In this document: in pieces, positions 28,410 through 37,175 of the stretch
How the letters are laid out: each line of letters begins with the position of its first letter
How positions within the stretch are numbered: the stretch's first letter is position 1
Assembly (NCBI GenBank): GCA_947588985.1
Contig: CANQBG010000003.1
Location: 1-64,000 of the forward strand
Direction: 5' to 3'
Length of the DNA stretch: 64,000 nt
Source: an uncultured Clostridia bacterium
GTDB lineage: Bacteria > Bacillota > Clostridia > Christensenellales > Borkfalkiaceae
Made by a program: the position numbers and the translations under genes
The notes under the pieces: generated by a model
What the model was told of the DNA's origin: nothing
Database searches by the model: none
Seen by the model: the letters and a program-made list of their open reading frames with translations, nothing else

Positions 28410-31400
28410 ATGAGTAAGAAAGGGATCAATCAAGATCGCGACGAACTCGAATACGACGAATGGGGCGACCCCGTCGAGAGCAAACCCGCGGTGCGCAAGC
28501 GCACGCCGAACGAAGTGGACGAATGGGGAGACCCTCTCCACGACGATCCGGAGGAAAAAGCGCTCTATGTAGACGAATGGGGAGACCCCGTCGCGCGGAA
28601 AAACGGCGACGTCGCCATGGAGATCCGCAACTATAAAAAAGAGGAGGACAAGGTCCGCCTCGAAAAGCAGCTTGTGCGCGAAGGCGTCATCTATCCGCGC
28701 GGACACTATCGCCCGCACGGGCGGTTGCGCGGCGTCATCGCCATCCTTCTCGCCTTCCTCTTCGGCATCTTCGTGGTGCTCGGCGGCATCGTGGGCGTGG
28801 GCGCGTACTTCGGCACCACCAAGCTGAGCAAGGTATTCGGGGAGAGCGTCAATAAATATCTCACCGAGGACTACGCGGACATGTCCATCATCGAGCTCAT
28901 CACGGCCGTCGCCGGAGACCTCAGAGGCGGCATCTCCACGCTCGACGATATCTCCAAGTATACCCCTCTCGTCGATACCCTTTTGGATAAGGCCGACGAG
29001 TACGCCGAACAGTTTGGCGTGGAATACGACCGCGCCACCCTCAAATCCACCAAATTCGGGGATATTTGGGGGTATGTGTATAACGACGTCGTGAAGAACA
29101 TCGCCGTCGGCAAGGCGCTCGCCGGGGCCGGGTTCACCGATCCCACCGTGCTCGCCATTTTCCTCGGGGAAGAGGGCGTGGACTACACCGTCGACGAGGA
29201 GGGCAAGATCACCATCCTCGAGAGCGGCAGAACGCCCGTCACCGTAAACGACCTCATGACCAACGTCATGGGTACCCTCAACACCGTCCAGCTCGGCCTC
29301 ATCCTCGGCCTCAACAAGGATGTGACGGAGGACAAGATTTTCGGGGACAACGCCGTGATGTATGCCCTCTCCTATGGGAAATACGGGCAGGACTACGAGC
29401 TCCAGGACGGCAGGATCCACGTGCTCACCGACAAGGCCGGCAGCGAAGGGTTCGTGTTCCCCACCGCCATCGGGGACCTCGTCAATAATACCAACGCCGT
29501 CGTCAACAGCCTCGAGCTCGGCTCCATGCTCGGGCTCTCGGGCGGATTTACCGAAGAACAATACAGCGGCAACGCCGTGATGTATGCCCTCGCCTATGGC
29601 ACCGAGGGGCGGGACTATCAGGTGGTCTGGACGGAGGGCGTCGGCAAGATCGAGCCCCTCGAAGGCCGCAACGAAAATTATCCCACCACCGTCGGCGGGC
29701 TCACGAGCGGTTCGAGCGACTTCATCAACACCATCGAGCTCGGCTCCCTGCTCGGCATCGCAAGCGGCTTCTCGAAAGAGGATTACGACGCCAACTCCCT
29801 CATGTACTCCCTCGCCTATGGCACGGAGGGCACCGACTACACCGTGGAGTGGAACAACGGCGTGGGCACGATCGTCATGATGGAGGATAGGAAGGCCACC
29901 TCGGTGGGCGATCTCACTTCGCGCTCCAATGAGATCATCAACGGCCTCGAGCTCGGCTCCATGCTCGGCATCGGGACCGGCTTCTCGCAGGAGGACTACG
30001 AGAAGAACACCCTCATGTACTCCATCGCCTATGGCGCGGAGGGCACCGACTACACCGTGCAGTGGAACAACGGCGTGGGCACGATCGTCATGATGGCGGA
30101 CAAGAAGGCCAAGACGATCGAGGATCTCACCAAGAATTCCAACGACCTCATCAACGGCCTTGAGCTCGGCTCCATGCTCGGCATCGCGAGCGGCTTCTCG
30201 CAGGAGGACTACGAGAAGAACACCCTCATGTATTCCATCGCCTACGGCAACGAAGGCACCGACTACACCGTGGAATGGGACGCCGAAGGCAAGGGCAAAG
30301 TCGTCATGATGGCGGACAAGAAGGCCACCACCGTCGGCCAGCTCACCACGAGCTCCAACGACCTCATCAACGGCCTCGAACTCGGCGCCATGCTCGGCAT
30401 CGCGAGCGGCTTCTCGAAGGAAGAATACGAGAACAACACTCTCATGTATTCCATCGCCTACGGCAACGAGGGCACCGACTACACCGTCGAATGGGACAAA
30501 GACGACAAGGGTAAGGTCACGCCCCTCGAAGGCCGCAACGAGAAGTACCCCACCACCGTCGGCGGGCTCACCACGAATTCCAACGACCTCATCAACGGCC
30601 TCGAGCTCGGCACCATGCTCGGCATCGGCTCCGACGTCACCGAGGAAGATTTGAAGGAAAACGCCCTCATGTTCGCCCTCTGCTACGGCACCCGCGGCGA
30701 AGATTACGAGATCGTAGGGGGCAAGGTCGTCATGAAGGAGGGCAAGACGGCCACCACCGTCGGAGAGCTCACCACGAGCTCCAATGGCCTCATCCAAGGC
30801 ATGGAAGTGGAGACGCTCATGGGCATCAAACCCACCTCCGATAAGCTCATGCACTACATCGCCTACGGCCCCGAGATGCAGAAGGGCGAAATCCCCTACA
30901 CGCAGGCGGGGAACGCATGGACAGACGCAAAAGACCGGCCCGTCGATGCGCATGGCTACCTGCTTGGCACAGACGGAAACTACCTCATGGAAAAGGGTGA
31001 GGATGCAGACGGCAACGAGATCGACCAATACGCGGGCGGCGGCAGATACGTCTATACCTACGACGGAAACGGGGCCATCACGGGCGTTCAAATGTTGCCC
31101 GACCCCAACGACCCTACGGGCAAGCCCTATCCCAAGCGCACGGTCGCAAACCTCACGGCCGACGACGCGGACATTCTCGGGGGCATGAAGATCGGAGACG
31201 TGACGGAGATCGACGAAGATAGCTCCGGCCTCATGCAAGCCATGAAGGATTGGACGCTCGACGACCTCAAAGACCAGAGCAAGATCGAAAGCCTCACGAT
31301 CGGACAACTGCTCGACGTAGAAGAACAGCAAGGCGAAACCTCCAACATCATTTGGGCGCTCAAAGATAAAACGCTCGCAGCGCTTAAAGATCAAAATACC

Positions 31401-33425
31401 ATCAACGAATTACAACTCTCTGCCATCCTCACGATCGACGAAGATAGCTCCGGCCTCATGCGCGCCATGCAGGATTGGAAGCTCAGCGACCTCAACAGTC
31501 AAGATAAGATCGAGGGCCTCACGATCGGTGCAGTACTCGACGTGGATACCTCCGATACTTCCACAGACTCCAAACTCATGAAGGCTCTCGCGGGCAAAAC
31601 TTTCGCAGAGCTGAAAGGCGAAGATGCGCTCGATGGCTTGACGATCGGGGAAATTCTCGACGTGAATGAGGACGACTCCAAGCTTATGAAGGCCCTCTCC
31701 GGAAAGACTGTCGAACAGCTGAAAGGCGAAGATGCGCTCAATGACTTGACGATCGGGGAAATTCTCGACGTGAATGAGGACGACTCCAAGCTCATGAAGG
31801 CTCTCTCCGAAAAGACTGTCGAACAGCTGAAAGGCGAAAATGCACTCGATGACCTTTTGCTTGGCGATATCCTTGACGTAGACGAAAATAGCTCCAAGCT
31901 CATGCAGTCCCTTGCGAATAAGCAGGTGGGCGATCTCAAAGAAAAGGATACCATCGAAAATCTCAAACTCGGGGATATCATTGAGATCAGCAAGGATGAC
32001 ACGGGGCTCATGGCGGCCATGCAAGATTGGAAGGTCTCCGACCTCAAGAATCAAAACCGCATCGAACGCCTCCGCATCGGCCAGATCATCGCCGTGGGAG
32101 AAGAGACTTCCGGCTTCATGAAGACCATTTCGACATGGCGCATCAAAGATCTCTCCGATTCCTCCAAAATCGAATCTTTGAAGCTCGGGGACGTTATCGC
32201 AATTGACGATGAGACGGGCATTCTTGCGGCGCTCAAAGATACGCAGATCGGAAGACTGCAAGATGGGATCAATGAGCTCACGCTCACCCAACTCCTTGGC
32301 GACTTGAGCGGAAATACCATCTTGAAGGGGCTCGCAAACAGCACCGTTGCCTCCCTCTCGCACGACATTCAGGAGCTCACCGTCAGCACCATCTTCGGAG
32401 ACCAAATCTATTCCTACATGAAGATCGAAGGCGGTGTTACCTATCAAACCCTTTACGAAAATTATTTCCGCAATCACGCAACGCAGCACGGCGACACGTA
32501 TCTGCCCAAGGCATATACGCCGAACAATTTGGAGACCCGCTTGTTCATCAATGATAAAGAGGTCCTCAAAGGCTATTTCGACAGTGCCGATAAACTATAC
32601 GCCGGGAACGCCCTCCGCGACGAAAATGGAAACTACTACTATAACTCGAAAGACTCCTTGACGGTTCTCACCGAATATAAGCAAGTCGTCTACAGCGGCA
32701 CCGCTATCGACTACCAGCCCCTTCCCGAGACTGTTCAGCCCGAGGATATCCTTTCGGACGATTACGGCGGATACTACTATACCGAAACCGGAGAGGACGG
32801 TTCCCATACCAAGGTCGAAGTCGAAAAAGTCGTCACGGGTTACACACTCAACGGCACCTCGCTCACGCAAGGCGCGGACGGCAATTGGCTGCTCGACGGA
32901 AAGGCGGTCGAGGTCATCACTGAGGGCGAACAGGCCTATCTCCTCACCCGTGTAAGCCTCGAGGAAAAGTATTACGAAAAAGATACTCCTGCGACGACCC
33001 ACTCGCTTTCCACACCCGTTGAAAAGCGTTTCTATGACGGCACTACGCAGCTCGACCGCTATGTCTCGGGCGTGTGGTTCCTCCTTCTCGCAGAGACCTC
33101 GGCCGATGAGCAACTTCCCGCGGATGGCCAAGAAGGCAAACCCGGCAAACTTACCTTCGACAAAGATCCCAAGCTCACCGAGATCGCTACAAGCGTTTCT
33201 GAGGTCAACACGACGCTCACCGACACCGCGCTTTGGAAACTCTACTTCGTCGGCGTTTTGCCCGATGATCCTGCCGTGACGTTGGGGATAACAGTAAGCT
33301 TTACAGGCGAACATGGCTCGCGAACCGTTACCGACCTCAGCGACATTACGATTTCCGAACTCGTGCCCTTCATCGCAAAGGTCTCAGAGCTCCTAAACAA
33401 GATCCCCGGCGGCCTCGGCGGTTAA
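28410..33425 (+). CDS. large single-TM surface protein with two classes of tandem repeat
   Basis: Cytoplasmic tail with three DEWGDP motifs, one TM (GVIAILLAFLFGIFVVLGGIVGVGAYF), then ~70-aa and ~36-aa repeats sharing a core TVxxLxxxSNxLINGLELGxMLGI / TVxxLKxxDxIxxLTIGxILDV. Confidence 0.85.
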   Translation: MSKKGINQDRDELEYDEWGDPVESKPAVRKRTPNEVDEWGDPLHDDPEEKALYVDEWGDPVARKNGDVAMEIRNYKKEEDKVRLEKQLVREGVIYPRGHYRPHGRLRGVIAILLAFLFGIFVVLGGIVGVGAYFGTTKLSKVFGESVNKYLTEDYADMSIIELITAVAGDLRGGISTLDDISKYTPLVDTLLDKADEYAEQFGVEYDRATLKSTKFGDIWGYVYNDVVKNIAVGKALAGAGFTDPTVLAIFLGEEGVDYTVDEEGKITILESGRTPVTVNDLMTNVMGTLNTVQLGLILGLNKDVTEDKIFGDNAVMYALSYGKYGQDYELQDGRIHVLTDKAGSEGFVFPTAIGDLVNNTNAVVNSLELGSMLGLSGGFTEEQYSGNAVMYALAYGTEGRDYQVVWTEGVGKIEPLEGRNENYPTTVGGLTSGSSDFINTIELGSLLGIASGFSKEDYDANSLMYSLAYGTEGTDYTVEWNNGVGTIVMMEDRKATSVGDLTSRSNEIINGLELGSMLGIGTGFSQEDYEKNTLMYSIAYGAEGTDYTVQWNNGVGTIVMMADKKAKTIEDLTKNSNDLINGLELGSMLGIASGFSQEDYEKNTLMYSIAYGNEGTDYTVEWDAEGKGKVVMMADKKATTVGQLTTSSNDLINGLELGAMLGIASGFSKEEYENNTLMYSIAYGNEGTDYTVEWDKDDKGKVTPLEGRNEKYPTTVGGLTTNSNDLINGLELGTMLGIGSDVTEEDLKENALMFALCYGTRGEDYEIVGGKVVMKEGKTATTVGELTTSSNGLIQGMEVETLMGIKPTSDKLMHYIAYGPEMQKGEIPYTQAGNAWTDAKDRPVDAHGYLLGTDGNYLMEKGEDADGNEIDQYAGGGRYVYTYDGNGAITGVQMLPDPNDPTGKPYPKRTVANLTADDADILGGMKIGDVTEIDEDSSGLMQAMKDWTLDDLKDQSKIESLTIGQLLDVEEQQGETSNIIWALKDKTLAALKDQNTINELQLSAILTIDEDSSGLMRAMQDWKLSDLNSQDKIEGLTIGAVLDVDTSDTSTDSKLMKALAGKTFAELKGEDALDGLTIGEILDVNEDDSKLMKALSGKTVEQLKGEDALNDLTIGEILDVNEDDSKLMKALSEKTVEQLKGENALDDLLLGDILDVDENSSKLMQSLANKQVGDLKEKDTIENLKLGDIIEISKDDTGLMAAMQDWKVSDLKNQNRIERLRIGQIIAVGEETSGFMKTISTWRIKDLSDSSKIESLKLGDVIAIDDETGILAALKDTQIGRLQDGINELTLTQLLGDLSGNTILKGLANSTVASLSHDIQELTVSTIFGDQIYSYMKIEGGVTYQTLYENYFRNHATQHGDTYLPKAYTPNNLETRLFINDKEVLKGYFDSADKLYAGNALRDENGNYYYNSKDSLTVLTEYKQVVYSGTAIDYQPLPETVQPEDILSDDYGGYYYTETGEDGSHTKVEVEKVVTGYTLNGTSLTQGADGNWLLDGKAVEVITEGEQAYLLTRVSLEEKYYEKDTPATTHSLSTPVEKRFYDGTTQLDRYVSGVWFLLLAETSADEQLPADGQEGKPGKLTFDKDPKLTEIATSVSEVNTTLTDTALWKLYFVGVLPDDPAVTLGITVSFTGEHGSRTVTDLSDITISELVPFIAKVSELLNKIPGGLGG

Positions 33426-33475
33426 GCGGTTAAGCCAAAAAAATTCACAATTTGTGGGAAGGCGGGGTAAAATAA

Positions 33476-33504
33476 TTGACTTGCCCGCAAAAAACAAGTA
33501 TAAT
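33476..33504 (+). promoter_or_regulatory. sigma-A promoter of rpsF-ssb-rpsR
   Basis: TTGACT - 17 nt - TATAAT. Confidence 0.8.
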
Positions 33505-33583
33505 AATGAAGAAAAGTCGAAAACCTTGCGTGCGGACGCGCATCGCGGACCGTACGCCGAATAAGTCCGGGAGGTAAAAAAGT

Positions 33584-33871
33584 ATGCAGAAATACGAGAT
33601 GCTCATTCTGCTCAAGAGCGCTATGGAGGATGACGCCAAGGAGGCCGAACTCAAAAAGTACGCCGACATCGTCACCAATATGGGCGGGAGTGTGGAAGCA
33701 ACCGAGAAATGGGGCGTGAAAAAGACGGCTTACCCCATCCAAGATGAAACGGATGCTTACTTCGCACTCATGACCTTCACTGCGCCCGGGAACGTTGTAG
33801 CCGAGCTCGACCGCGTCGCGGGGATCTCGAGCGACGTCCTTCGCCGTATGATCACAAAAGTAGAGGAATAA
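33584..33871 (+). CDS. rpsF: 30S ribosomal protein S6
   Basis: MQKYEMLILLKSAMEDDAKE..KKTAYPIQDETDAYFALMTF. Confidence 0.96.
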   Translation: MQKYEMLILLKSAMEDDAKEAELKKYADIVTNMGGSVEATEKWGVKKTAYPIQDETDAYFALMTFTAPGNVVAELDRVAGISSDVLRRMITKVEE

Positions 33872-33874
33872 GAA

Positions 33875-34315
33875 ATGAACAAGGTGTTTTTGATCGGAAA
33901 TCTCACGCGCGACCCCGAGCTTACCCAAACGGCCGGCGGTGTGAGCGTGTGCCACTTCGCCATCGCGGTCAACCGCGCCTACACCTCGCAGGACGGCGAA
34001 CGCCAGACCGACTTCTTCAACATCACCGCTTGGCGCGGCCTTGCCGATACCGTCGCGCGGTATGTGAAGAAAGGCTCCAAAGTCGCAGTCTCCGGCAGCA
34101 TTCAGATCCGTAATTACGAGGATAATCAGGGGCAGCGCCGCACCGCAGTAGACGTCATCGCACAAGACGTGGAATTCCTCACCACGAGGACAAGCGGCGG
34201 CGACGATTTCTACGACAACACCCCCGCGCCCGCCAACGAGCGGGGCAATCAAGCGCCCGCAAAGCGGAAGCCGCAGCTCGAATCCTTCGACGACGACGGC
34301 GACATCCCGTTTTGA
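33875..34315 (+). CDS. ssb: single-stranded DNA-binding protein
   Basis: MNKVFLIGNLTRDPELTQTAGGVSVCHFAIAVNR and acidic tip DDDGDIPF. Confidence 0.97.
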   Translation: MNKVFLIGNLTRDPELTQTAGGVSVCHFAIAVNRAYTSQDGERQTDFFNITAWRGLADTVARYVKKGSKVAVSGSIQIRNYEDNQGQRRTAVDVIAQDVEFLTTRTSGGDDFYDNTPAPANERGNQAPAKRKPQLESFDDDGDIPF

Positions 34316-34349
34316 GGCGCACCCCCCAAACTTATAAGGAGATATCATT

Positions 34350-34691
34350 ATGGAAGAGAACGAAGTGATGACCGCTCCCGTGGAAGAGCCCGCAGAAGAG
34401 CCCCAGGCGGAACCCGCCGCGCCCCGCGAAAGAAGCGAGCGCAGTGAGAGAGGCGAACGCCCCGCGAAGAAAGGGTTCAAGAAGCAGAACTTCAAGAAAG
34501 TCTGCCTCTTCTGCCAGGAGAAATCGGAAATCAACTATAAAGAAGCGGCAAAGCTCAGAAAGTTCATCGCGGAGGGCGGAAAGATCCTTCCCCGCCGCAT
34601 GACGGGCACCTGCGCCAAGCACCAGAGAGAACTCTCCGTTGCCATCAAGCGCGCCCGCGTCGCTTCCCTTCTGCCCTTCAAAGCAGACTAA
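34350..34691 (+). CDS. rpsR: 30S ribosomal protein S18 with N-terminal extension
   Basis: [52 protein letters not shown]. Confidence 0.95.
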   Translation: MEENEVMTAPVEEPAEEPQAEPAAPRERSERSERGERPAKKGFKKQNFKKVCLFCQEKSEINYKEAAKLRKFIAEGGKILPRRMTGTCAKHQRELSVAIKRARVASLLPFKAD

Positions 34692-34703
34692 AAAGCAACT
34701 TCA

Positions 34704-34738
34704 AAAAGCGCTCCCGGCGAATAGTTGGGAGCGCTTTT
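34704..34738 (+). terminator. rho-independent terminator after rpsR
   Basis: AAAAGCGCTCCC ... GGGAGCGCTTTT. Confidence 0.85.
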
Positions 34739-34900
34739 CGCCTCTTCTGAAGGGGGCATGTCCGCGACATGCCCCTCAAAAAACATTTTTGCCTGTTCCC
34801 CCTTCCTCCCCCGCTTCCGCCCATAACGCATTGCGGCTTGTGCGATCGGCCCTTCCTCTGCATCGGAAGCGGTAATTTTCCGGAATTTCCCGAAAATTTC

Positions 34901-34953
34901 TTGACAGGCTGCACATGCTTGTGCTATAATTCCTATTGAAAAGATAGGAATTA
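34901..34953 (+). promoter_or_regulatory. promoter with overlapping palindromic operator of Fe-S operon
   Basis: TTGACA - 18 nt - TATAAT; palindrome TAATTCCTAT-TGAAAAG-ATAGGAATTA (10-bp perfect arms) at 34927-34953. Confidence 0.8.
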
Positions 34954-34963
34954 AGGAGCGACT

Positions 34964-36151
34964 ATGTTTGTTTACGCAGATCATGCGGCGACGACGCGCA
35001 TCTCCCCCGAAGCCCTTGCGGCCTACACCGCGACGGCCGAGGAGTTTTACGGCAACCCCTCTTCCCTGCACAGCGCAGGGCAGCGGGCCAAGGAGATCCT
35101 CGACGACTGCCGCGCACGCATTGCGAAGGTCCTGAATGCCGACGCGCGCGAGATCATCTTCACTTCGGGCGGTAGCGAGGCGGATAACCAAGCCATCCGC
35201 TCGGCGGCGTATGCGGGGCTGAAAAAGGGAAAACGCAAGCTCATTTCCACGGCCATTGAGCATCACGCCGTCCTCCACACCCTCAAAAAGCTCGAAAAGG
35301 AGGGATTCGAAGTCGTCCTGCTTCCCGTGCAGCCCAACGGCATTCTCGACGTGGAGACGGCGCGGGCGGCCATCGACGAGGACTGCGCCCTCGTCTCCGT
35401 GATGCTCGCCAACAACGAGATCGGCACCCTCCAGCCCGTGGAGGAGGTCGCGGCCCTCTGCAAGGAGCGCGGCGTGCCCTTCCACACCGACGCGGTACAG
35501 GCCGTGGGGCATATCCCCGTGGACGTGCGCGCCATCGGGTGCGACTATTTAGCCCTCTCGGCGCACAAGTTCTGCGGACCCAAGGGCGTGGGCGTCTTAT
35601 ATGCCCGCCGCGGCGCTCCGCTCTCTCCGCTCATTGAAGGCGGCGCACAGGAACGGGGCAAGCGCGCGGGGACGGAAGATCTTCCCGCCATCGCCGCCAT
35701 GACGGCCGCTCTCGAAGCCTCCGTCGCGGACATGGGTAGGGCGTCCGCCGTCTTGAAGAAGTTACAAGACAAGCTCATCGACGGGCTCTCCCGCATCCCT
35801 CACTGCGCCCTCAACGGCGACAGGGAGCGCCGCCTGCCCGGGAACATCAGCTTCTGCTTCGAGGGCATCGAGGGAGAATCCCTCCTTCTGCTCCTCGACG
35901 AAAAGGGCATCTGCGCCTCCTCGGGGTCGGCGTGTACCTCGGGCTCGCTCGATCCCTCCCACGTCCTCCTCGCCATCGGGCGGGTGCACGACGTGGCGCA
36001 CGGCTCCCTGCGGCTCACCCTCGGCGCGGAGAACACGGAGGCCGACGCGGACTACATGCTCGAAGCCATCCCCGAAGTCGTCTCTTACCTTCGCAACATG
36101 TCCCCCGTCTGGCGCGACCTGCAGGAAGGCAAGCGGCAATACCTCTTATAA
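34964..36151 (+). CDS. cysteine desulfurase (NifS/IscS type)
   Basis: MFVYADHAATTRISPEAL.., SAHKFCGPKGVGVLY (PLP Lys), SGSACTSGSLDPSHVL (active Cys). Confidence 0.96.
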   Translation: MFVYADHAATTRISPEALAAYTATAEEFYGNPSSLHSAGQRAKEILDDCRARIAKVLNADAREIIFTSGGSEADNQAIRSAAYAGLKKGKRKLISTAIEHHAVLHTLKKLEKEGFEVVLLPVQPNGILDVETARAAIDEDCALVSVMLANNEIGTLQPVEEVAALCKERGVPFHTDAVQAVGHIPVDVRAIGCDYLALSAHKFCGPKGVGVLYARRGAPLSPLIEGGAQERGKRAGTEDLPAIAAMTAALEASVADMGRASAVLKKLQDKLIDGLSRIPHCALNGDRERRLPGNISFCFEGIEGESLLLLLDEKGICASSGSACTSGSLDPSHVLLAIGRVHDVAHGSLRLTLGAENTEADADYMLEAIPEVVSYLRNMSPVWRDLQEGKRQYLL

Positions 36152-36239
36152 GCGCCTCATCTCGGCGCCTCTCAAAAAGCACCCCCACCCGCCCCTCGGA
36201 GCGGGTGCGCACCCGAAGCATCGGGAAAAGGAGAACACT

Positions 36240-36695
36240 ATGTCACTTTACAGCGAAAAAGTTATGGATCACTTCAAACATCCGCGCAACGTGGGCGTCA
36301 TCGAGGACGCAGACGGCGTGGGAGAAGTGGGAAACGCCAAGTGCGGCGACATCATGAAGATGTATATCAAGGTGGAGGACGGCAAGATCGCGGACGTGAA
36401 GTTTGAGACGTTCGGCTGCGGCAGCGCGATCGCGACGAGCTCGATGGCTACCGAGATGATCAAGGGCAAATCCCTCGACGAGGCGCTCACGCTCACCAAC
36501 AAGGCGGTGACGGAGGCGCTCGGCGGCCTTCCCGCCTACAAGCTCCACTGCTCCGTCCTTGCCGAGCAGGCGGTGCAGGCGGCCATTCTCGACTACTACA
36601 AGCGCAACGGGATCGCCTACGACGAGAGCAAGTTCCCCTGCGCCCTCTGCGCCCATGAACACGACCACACCGCGGACGAGGACGACGAGGCATGA
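36240..36695 (+). CDS. Fe-S cluster scaffold protein (IscU/NifU N-terminal type)
   Basis: KCGDIMKMYIKV, FGCGSAIATSSMATEMIKG, KLHCSVLAEQAVQAAI. Confidence 0.95.
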   Translation: MSLYSEKVMDHFKHPRNVGVIEDADGVGEVGNAKCGDIMKMYIKVEDGKIADVKFETFGCGSAIATSSMATEMIKGKSLDEALTLTNKAVTEALGGLPAYKLHCSVLAEQAVQAAILDYYKRNGIAYDESKFPCALCAHEHDHTADEDDEA

Positions 36696-37093
36696 TCGTC
36701 TCCACGCGGGGAAGATATGCCGTGCGCATCATGGCGGCCCTCGCAAAGCGGGAGGAGAGCGCATCCCTTCGCGCCCTTGCGAATGAGGAGCATGTCCCCT
36801 TCAAATATGCGGAATCCATCGTGAGCAGTCTCTTGAAGGCGGGGCTCGTGGAATCGACGCGGGGCAAAAAAGGCGGCTACGCGCTTACCCGCGCGCCCGA
36901 GGAATATACCCTCGCGGAGATCCTGAAGGAGGCCGAAAACTCCCTCGCCGCCACCGACTGCACGGGCGGAAAGGAGGCCGAATGCCCCAATGCCGCCACC
37001 TGCCCCTCCCTCCCCGTATGGCGCGCGCTCGATGAGACCGTCTATGCCTTTCTCTCGCGCTACACCCTCTCCGACGTGATGCCGAAAACTTGA
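36692..37093 (+). CDS. Rrf2-family regulator (IscR-like)
   Basis: MIVSTRGRYAVRIMAALAK, C-x7-C-x5-C cluster (DCTGGKEAECPNAATC); ATGA overlap with scaffold gene. Confidence 0.93.
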   Translation: MIVSTRGRYAVRIMAALAKREESASLRALANEEHVPFKYAESIVSSLLKAGLVESTRGKKGGYALTRAPEEYTLAEILKEAENSLAATDCTGGKEAECPNAATCPSLPVWRALDETVYAFLSRYTLSDVMPKT

Positions 37094-37112
37094 TTTTTTG
37101 AAAACGAAAGGG

Positions 37113-37139
37113 CGCGCCGCGGACATGGTCCGCGGCGCG
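37113..37139. terminator. perfect 12-bp-stem hairpin between convergent genes
   Basis: CGCGCCGCGGAC-ATG-GTCCGCGGCGCG between rrf2 (+) and lysC (-); no strong T tract. Confidence 0.45.
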
Positions 37140-37175
37140 TCGCTCTATACTGTAACGTTTCAACTTCTTCCGCCC

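Noticed and set aside
28392-31394. 1000-aa minus-strand ORF
   Set aside because: Antisense to the repeat protein; its apparent repeats simply mirror the plus-strand repeats.
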